Assembly (NCBI RefSeq): GCF_007830055.1
Contig: NZ_VLLE01000002.1
Span: forward strand, 693,953 to 757,952
Reading direction: 5' to 3'
Length of the DNA: 64,000 nt
Source: Lacibacter cauensis
GTDB lineage: Bacteria; Bacteroidota; Bacteroidia; Chitinophagales; Chitinophagaceae
The position numbers and the translations under genes are program-made. The stretch's first letter is position 1. The number at the start of each line of letters is the position of its first letter. Positions 59,878 to 64,000 of this stretch are shown here, piece by piece. Below the pieces are notes generated by a model. The model was not told where the DNA came from. It was given only the letters and a program-made list of their open reading frames with translations, and searched no databases.

Positions 59878-60072
59878 TTAATGAACGAGATAATAATCTT
59901 CAACTGCAACCGAATAGATGCCTGTTTTTGTTGAAGCAGCAGGAGCTGTTCGTATATGTGCACGCTGTACCTGTTGCTGTTTTACCCAACGGTTTGTACT
60001 TGTGTGAACAACCATTGCAGTTAATGTAACTGAACAGATGAATAGCAGAGAAACGGTAATAGTTGTGTACAT
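59878..60072 (-). CDS. Small membrane protein with acidic C-terminus
   Basis: 64 residues: a hydrophobic N-terminus (TVSLLFICSVTLTAMVV), a basic, Gln-rich middle (RWVKQQQVQRAHIR) and the ending YSVAVEDYYLVH. The ending resembles that of the next protein upstream (MAVNIEDFYAIY), sharing V-x-(V/I)-E-D-(Y/F)-Y. The gene runs with that one, 18 bp apart. Its coding nature rests on this similarity and on clean spacing; the size is small. Confidence 0.45.
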   Translation of the reverse strand: MYTTITVSLLFICSVTLTAMVVHTSTNRWVKQQQVQRAHIRTAPAASTKTGIYSVAVEDYYLVH

Positions 60073-60090
60073 AATGATAAGTTAATGATG

Positions 60091-60324
60091 TTAATAAATT
60101 GCGTAGAAGTCTTCGATGTTAACGGCCATGAAACCTGCTTTGTGAATGGCATCGAGCACCTGGGTTTCGTTAACAATGCCTGGTGCGTATACCTTTAGTG
60201 TATTCTCTGCTCCTGCAATATCGAGTTGCCAGTTGGTTGAACCGATTGTTGCATTGAGCAAAGGCGTAACTCGTTGCAATGCTGATGCATTGTTGATGTT
60301 TGTTTTGAATGTAATCAGCTCCAT
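60091..60324 (-). CDS. HMA-like small protein lacking the CxxC motif
   Basis: 77 residues with the beta-alpha-beta-beta-alpha-beta pattern of heavy-metal-associated domains (ELITFKTNINNASALQRVTPLL, STNWQLDIAGAENTLKVYA, VNETQVLDAIHKAGFMAVNI). There is no metal-binding Cys-x-x-Cys in loop 1, so it cannot bind copper in the usual way. Proximity to the copper ATPase suggests a decayed or repurposed metallochaperone. It ends IEDFYAIY, like its neighbour. Confidence 0.7.
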   Translation of the reverse strand: MELITFKTNINNASALQRVTPLLNATIGSTNWQLDIAGAENTLKVYAPGIVNETQVLDAIHKAGFMAVNIEDFYAIY

Positions 60325-60447
60325 ATATTCGTTATTAGATAATTAAAACGCTGGTTTTTGTCTCTTCACCCAATAATTGCTCAAAATTTACTCGCCTTAG
60401 CTCTCTAGTCAATTTTTATCAGAACACAAAAATCGAAATTACCCGGA

Positions 60448-60481
60448 AGCTGGTTCTTGGTGTTTACCAAGATTTTCAGCT
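60448..60481. repeat. Hairpin upstream of the HMA-like gene
   Basis: Outer arms AGCTG/CAGCT (60448-60452, 60477-60481), inner arms TCTTGGT/ACCAAGA (60455-60461, 60466-60472) with a GTTT loop. It could be part of a long leader of the 60324 gene on the minus strand; no riboswitch family was recognised. Confidence 0.35.
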
Positions 60482-60711
60482 GTCTGTCTTATCTGGCTAA
60501 ATAAACTGAAGAATGCTGTTTAAATTCTTGCTGCCCCAGCCTTTCGATTTTTGTTGTACAAATTTTGTTCTGCAGTTGCTCAAAAAAAATGAACTGGCTT
60601 AAGTTTTTCCTTGTTTAAGGGGGCTATTCAAAGCTACGATGGCATTAACGTGTTGCTGTTATACTATAGGCCTGCTCTTGTACATAATTCGATCAGGCAG
60701 TAAAAAAAGAA

Positions 60712-60733
60712 AACCCGGTACGAATACCGGGTT
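60712..60733 (-). terminator. Terminator of copA
   Basis: AACCCGGTA, a CGAA loop and TACCGGGTT; on the minus strand the hairpin runs into TTCTTTTTTTACTG. Confidence 0.75.
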
Positions 60734-60771
60734 ACCATCCAAAAATCAACTGCTCTAAACCTGCTTCTACT

Positions 60772-63042
60772 TTATTTCAACGATGAATATTTTAAACGAA
60801 GACTATTACTTACTACGCTTACACTGCTCAGTGCCATGGCTGCACCTGCAATCATTGGATCAAGGAGGAAGCCATTAATTGGATATAATACACCTGCAGC
60901 GATCGGAATGCCGATGAGGTTATAAATAAAGGCCCAGAATAAATTCTGCTTAATGGTGTTGACTGTTTTCTTTGAAAGATCCAAAGCTTTCGATATACTG
61001 CTGAGATCGGATGTAATCAAAGTCATCTTAGCAACATCCATTGCTATGTCGCTGCCTTTACCCATAGCAATACTTACATCGGCCTGGGCCAATGCATGAC
61101 TGTCGTTGATACCATCGCCCACCATCGCCACTACTTTTCCTTGCTGTTGTAAGTGTTGAACAAATGCTGCTTTATCGGCCGGCATTACCTCTGCTTGATA
61201 TTCTTTTAAACCAACCTCTCTGGCAATTGCAGCTGCGGTTTGTTTATTGTCGCCGGTAAGCATGTATACTTCAATCCCCTTTTTCTGCAAACTATCAATA
61301 GCAGCTTTTGAGCTTGCTTTAATTTTATCTGCGATTGCAATAACAGCTACAACGGCCTTATCTTCTGCAAAGGCAATGACTGTTTTAGCCTGCTCCTGCA
61401 GTTGACTGGTTTTCTGCAGAAACTCTTTGCTGATTTTTATTCCTTTATCTGATAAAAGTCTTGCATTACCAACAAGGTAGTCTCTGCCTTCATGCTTTGC
61501 TGCAATTCCTTTTCCCGTAATACTATTAATTTGTTGTACAGCAGCAGGATTTATTTGTTCGATTTGCAGTGAACGTACTACTGCTTCTGCAAGCGGATGT
61601 TCTGATTGCATTTCGATTGCCAATAAAATTGATTTCAATGTTGCCTGATCAACTGCAGCATCAAACAGCATATCACTTACTTCCGGTTTGCCTTCTGTAA
61701 TAGTTCCGGTTTTATCGAGAATTACAGCATCCACTTTATGTGCCAGCTCCAGGCTTTCTGCATCTTTGATAAGAATGTTATGTTCGGCGCCTTTACCTAC
61801 TCCAACCATAATGGCTGTTGGTGTAGCCAAGCCTAATGCGCAAGGACAAGCAATAACCAATACTGTAACGGCTGTTAAAAGTGCATGAGTAAAAGCGTTC
61901 TCACCGCCAAACAACATCCAGGCAATAAAAGTGAGAATTGAAATGCCGATTACGATTGGTACGAAGATGCCGGCAATTTTATCAACCAGCTTTTGCACCG
62001 GGGCTTTACTGCCCTGTGCTTCCTGCACCATTTTTATAATTTGCGAAAGCAAGGTTTCTGCGCCTACTTTTTCTGCACGAAAACGGAAACTTCCTTTTTG
62101 ATTGATCGTTCCTGCAAATACTTTGTCGCCTGTTTTCTTTTCCACGGGTATGGGTTCCCCGGTAATCATACTTTCATCCACAAACGATTCTCCTACGGTT
62201 ACCATTCCGTCAACAGGGATCTTCTCGCCCGGTTTTACAAGCAGAACATAATTTTGTTTTACCTGGCTCACCGGCAATTCCTGTGATTGTCCATTTTCCA
62301 AAATCAGTGTTACGGTTTTCGGCTGCAGTCCCATTAATTTTTTAATGGCAGATGAGGTATTTGATTTCGCCTTTTCTTCGAGCATTTTACCCAACGATAT
62401 AAATGCTATCACTACTGCTGCAGCTTCAAAATATACATGCGCATGTAAACCACGAGCATGCCAGAATTCTGGAAAGAATGTATTAAAAGCACTGAATAGC
62501 CAGGCAATACCGGTACTCAATGCAACCAGCGTGTCCATGTTTGCTTTCCGGTGGCGGGCCTGTTTCCATGCATTGATGAAAAAGCTGCGACCAAAATAAA
62601 ACACAACCGGTGTTGCAAGTGCCATCATGATGTAATTGCCAAACGGCATGTCCATAAAAAACATACCAATGATAACAACGGGCACCGACAAAAAGGACGA
62701 CCAGATAGTGCGTTGCTTTATTGCTTCGTATTGTTTTTGCTGTGCAGCTTCTTTGATCTCTTCTTTATTTTCTTTTTCTATAACAATATCGTACCCGATT
62801 GAGCGTACTGTTTCCTGGAACTGTTCAGGCGTTGCAACTGCAGGGTCATACTCCACCCAGGCATCCTGGTTGGCAAAATTTACACCTGCATCTTTTACAC
62901 CTTCTACCGATTTCAACATTGATTCTACACTTACTGCGCAGGCAGCACAGGTCATTTCAAGCACGGGAAAAGTTTCTTTGATAAGCTTGTGCTTTTTACT
63001 GTTGTCTGCATTGTGCTTTGTTAGTAATGCTTCCTGTTTCAT
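60772..63042 (-). CDS. copA: Cu+-translocating P1B-type ATPase
   Basis: 756 residues. One N-terminal heavy-metal-associated domain (about 25-90) with [14 protein letters not shown] (Cys32, Cys35); membrane helices with the CPC ion site ([12 protein letters not shown], 399-401); the actuator TGEP near 294; DKTGTITEG with phosphorylated Asp443; GDGIND and the HP pair [10 protein letters not shown] in the nucleotide domain. It exports monovalent copper from the cytoplasm. A -7 box with an overlapping CTTTGTACAAAG palindrome lies just upstream. Two AraC regulators with metal-binding N-termini follow beyond that. Confidence 0.95.
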   Translation of the reverse strand: MKQEALLTKHNADNSKKHKLIKETFPVLEMTCAACAVSVESMLKSVEGVKDAGVNFANQDAWVEYDPAVATPEQFQETVRSIGYDIVIEKENKEEIKEAAQQKQYEAIKQRTIWSSFLSVPVVIIGMFFMDMPFGNYIMMALATPVVFYFGRSFFINAWKQARHRKANMDTLVALSTGIAWLFSAFNTFFPEFWHARGLHAHVYFEAAAVVIAFISLGKMLEEKAKSNTSSAIKKLMGLQPKTVTLILENGQSQELPVSQVKQNYVLLVKPGEKIPVDGMVTVGESFVDESMITGEPIPVEKKTGDKVFAGTINQKGSFRFRAEKVGAETLLSQIIKMVQEAQGSKAPVQKLVDKIAGIFVPIVIGISILTFIAWMLFGGENAFTHALLTAVTVLVIACPCALGLATPTAIMVGVGKGAEHNILIKDAESLELAHKVDAVILDKTGTITEGKPEVSDMLFDAAVDQATLKSILLAIEMQSEHPLAEAVVRSLQIEQINPAAVQQINSITGKGIAAKHEGRDYLVGNARLLSDKGIKISKEFLQKTSQLQEQAKTVIAFAEDKAVVAVIAIADKIKASSKAAIDSLQKKGIEVYMLTGDNKQTAAAIAREVGLKEYQAEVMPADKAAFVQHLQQQGKVVAMVGDGINDSHALAQADVSIAMGKGSDIAMDVAKMTLITSDLSSISKALDLSKKTVNTIKQNLFWAFIYNLIGIPIAAGVLYPINGFLLDPMIAGAAMALSSVSVVSNSLRLKYSSLK

Positions 63043-63049
63043 AAAATTT

Positions 63050-63061
63050 CTTTGTACAAAG
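63050..63061. promoter_or_regulatory. Perfect 12-bp palindrome overlapping the copA -7 box
   Basis: CTTTGTACAAAG is perfectly palindromic and overlaps TAGCTTTG (63064-63057, minus strand), a match to TAnnTTTG that lies 14 nt before the copA ATG. This is a good place for a repressor or activator to act on copA. The binding protein is unknown. Confidence 0.45.
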
Positions 63062-63132
63062 CTAGTTTCAGTTACTGCTTTTATTGTTATACAATTAGCT
63101 GGTTGTTGTATATAATTTCCTTTGGCAGCTGC

Positions 63133-63684
63133 TTAATGATGGGTTTGCCGCAGAACTTTAAAATGTGAAAGTGTGAGCCCGGTTTGTTGTTTAAACTGAC
63201 GGGATAAGTGTGCAACACTGCTGAAACCAAGCTGAAACGATATGTCGGCAAGACTAAGTGTTGTGTAAACAAGCATTTCTTTAATTTTTTCAATACGAAA
63301 ATCAATTACGAACTTCTCGATGGTAATGCCCTCCTCTGCAGAGAATTGCTGACTGATAAAATCATGTTCTTTTTCCAGTTTTTGTGCAAGCAGATCCGAT
63401 AGCCTGAACTGGTAGGGAAAATCATAGTCGCCGGAATAGACATCTGCTACAATTTGCTTTACCTGTCGTACAAGTTTGCTGCGTTTATTTTCAATTACAC
63501 TAAATCCGAGTGGCGCTAGTGTTTTGTTCAATACATCAAAATCGGTAAATGGAGCATTCACAGCAAACCTTACTTCGCCCAGCAAAACTTCATCCAGTTC
63601 GATACCTAGTTGCTGCAGTTCCTTTGTTACGGTTGTAATACAGCGATGGCAAACCATTCCTTTAATAAAAACAGATTGTTGCAT
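63133..63684 (-). CDS. AraC-family regulator with N-terminal HMA-like domain
   Basis: 183 residues. The N-terminal 70 residues look like a heavy-metal-associated domain with the CxxC motif in GMVCHRCITTVTK (Cys12, Cys15). An AraC helix-turn-helix follows (about 105-180), with ADISFQLGFSSVAHLSRQFKQQTGLTLSHFKVLR. Such a fusion should sense metal, most likely copper, directly. It is divergent from a second copy of the same gene type (63828) and lies upstream of copA on the same strand with 90 bp between them, so it may regulate copA. The specific ligand is inference. Confidence 0.82.
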   Translation of the reverse strand: MQQSVFIKGMVCHRCITTVTKELQQLGIELDEVLLGEVRFAVNAPFTDFDVLNKTLAPLGFSVIENKRSKLVRQVKQIVADVYSGDYDFPYQFRLSDLLAQKLEKEHDFISQQFSAEEGITIEKFVIDFRIEKIKEMLVYTTLSLADISFQLGFSSVAHLSRQFKQQTGLTLSHFKVLRQTHH

Positions 63685-63790
63685 AGCATTTGATTTGGTG
63701 CAACAAAATAAATACCGGGTAATCGCTGCCCTGTTATATCATTTCGATTAAAATGTATATAATCTCCGGTTTTGATGAAGATGTAAGCCG

Positions 63791-63820
63791 ATTGCTTTTA
63801 CTTTTATATAAGTATCTTTG
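63791..63820 (+). promoter_or_regulatory. Promoter of the 63828 regulator gene
   Basis: TTG (63792-63794) and TATCTTTG (63813-63820) are 18 nt apart, close to the usual -33/-7 spacing. The -7 box ends 7 nt before the ATG at 63828, so the mRNA would be almost leaderless. Confidence 0.6.
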
Positions 63821-63827
63821 TTGTACG

Positions 63828-64000
63828 ATGGCGGAAATACTGCATATTAAAAACATGGTTTGCGACCGTTGTGTGATGGTTGTTCGTCAGCAGTTCGATC
63901 AGCTGCAGCTGGCTTATAACAACATCCAGTTAGGGCAGGTAGAACTGAAAGAGCAACCAAGTTTAGAACAGCTGGAGCAATTGCGTTACCTGCTGGAGCA
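63828..64000 (+). CDS. Second HMA-AraC type regulator, N-terminal part (cut by window edge)
   Basis: The visible 57 residues read MAEILHIKNMVCDRCVMVVRQ and continue in the same style as the N-terminus of the divergent gene: HMA domain with CxxC (MVCDRC, Cys12 and Cys15) and matching loop spacing. The AraC domain is beyond the edge and is inferred from the paralogue. The gene is divergent from its neighbour, with a shared 143-bp intergenic region. It is probably another metal-sensing regulator. Confidence 0.7.
   Translation, partial: MAEILHIKNMVCDRCVMVVRQQFDQLQLAYNNIQLGQVELKEQPSLEQLEQLRYLLE

Larger units (their letters stand above)
60325..60771. other. 447-bp non-coding gap with structured sequence
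   Basis: No gene is seen. A hairpin at 60448-60481 pairs AGCTG with CAGCT and TCTTGGT with ACCAAGA around a short loop, with an internal bulge. TTGTTGTACAA lies near 60551, and AACTGGCTTAAGTTTTT at 60592-60608 repeats a motif found at 56630. A terminator for the copper ATPase gene lies at 60712-60733. Confidence 0.5.

Noticed and set aside
59838-59963. Longer start of the surface lipoprotein gene
   Set aside because: The added residues lack a signal peptide and overlap the neighbouring small gene, while the ATG at 59837 starts a clean lipoprotein signal.

Overview
The window looks like chromosomal DNA of a Bacteroidota bacterium, most likely a member of the Chitinophagaceae. The signs are Bacteroidota-type -7 promoter boxes (TAnnTTTG), few Shine-Dalgarno sites, short multi-family gene neighbourhoods typical of the group (DUF4199, GxxExxY, CCC-motif proteins, archaeal-type ProS, a lipoprotein-type TamA homologue), and many lipoproteins and Sec-exported proteins of unknown function. 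No phage, plasmid backbone, CRISPR array, rRNA operon or intact insertion sequence was seen.

Layout. 0-4.7 kb: L-rhamnose catabolism (a bifunctional rhamnulose-phosphate aldolase/dehydrogenase cut by the window edge, the RhaT symporter, a divergent GntR-type sugar-sensing regulator) followed by a Tat-exported Gfo/Idh/MocA oxidoreductase. 4.7-6.1 kb: a membrane protein, then a tRNA-Pro locus in which an intact tRNA and a GIY-YIG nuclease gene lie between two halves of a second, broken tRNA-Pro-like gene. 6.1-12.9 kb: a degenerate dihydroorotase, DUF4199, glycosyltransferases and gmhA/gmhB (heptose-phosphate branch of surface-glycan synthesis), interrupted by a GxxExxY gene flanked by about 49-bp imperfect terminal inverted repeats. 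12.9-15.1 kb: an AT-richer island of orphan genes on the minus strand, one a SUKH (SMI1/KNR4) immunity-type protein. 15.1-20.4 kb: housekeeping (TrmH-type methylase, TamL-like outer-membrane assembly factor, TruB). 20.4-28 kb: the MoxR / DUF58 / DUF4350 / DUF4129 / SpoIIM / RDD cluster with a TPR protein. 28-39.8 kb: small membrane proteins, ProS, an outer-membrane protein, MiaA, CCA-adding enzyme, a glycosyltransferase, DapD, an EamA transporter, tRNA-Leu. 40-50 kb: secreted proteins, a very large GH18-like / NodB deacetylase / GT2 fusion probably making an exported amino-sugar polymer, a hybrid histidine kinase and a LytTR regulator. 50-58 kb: an alpha-galactosidase-like enzyme, an Ada/Ogt-like DNA repair protein, a ferredoxin-type reductase, DoxX/VOC and a Crp/Fnr regulator. 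58-64 kb: a lipoprotein, two tiny proteins, a Cu+ P-type ATPase and two divergent AraC regulators carrying an HMA metal-binding N-terminus.

The most interesting structures are the nested tRNA-Pro/GIY-YIG arrangement, the inverted-repeat-bounded GxxExxY cassette with a second copy of its end elsewhere, the three-enzyme polysaccharide fusion, and the HMA-AraC/CopA metal-response locus. Several genes have a -7 box only 4-7 nt upstream of ATG and probably make leaderless mRNAs. Assignments come from reading motifs by eye; no database search was run.
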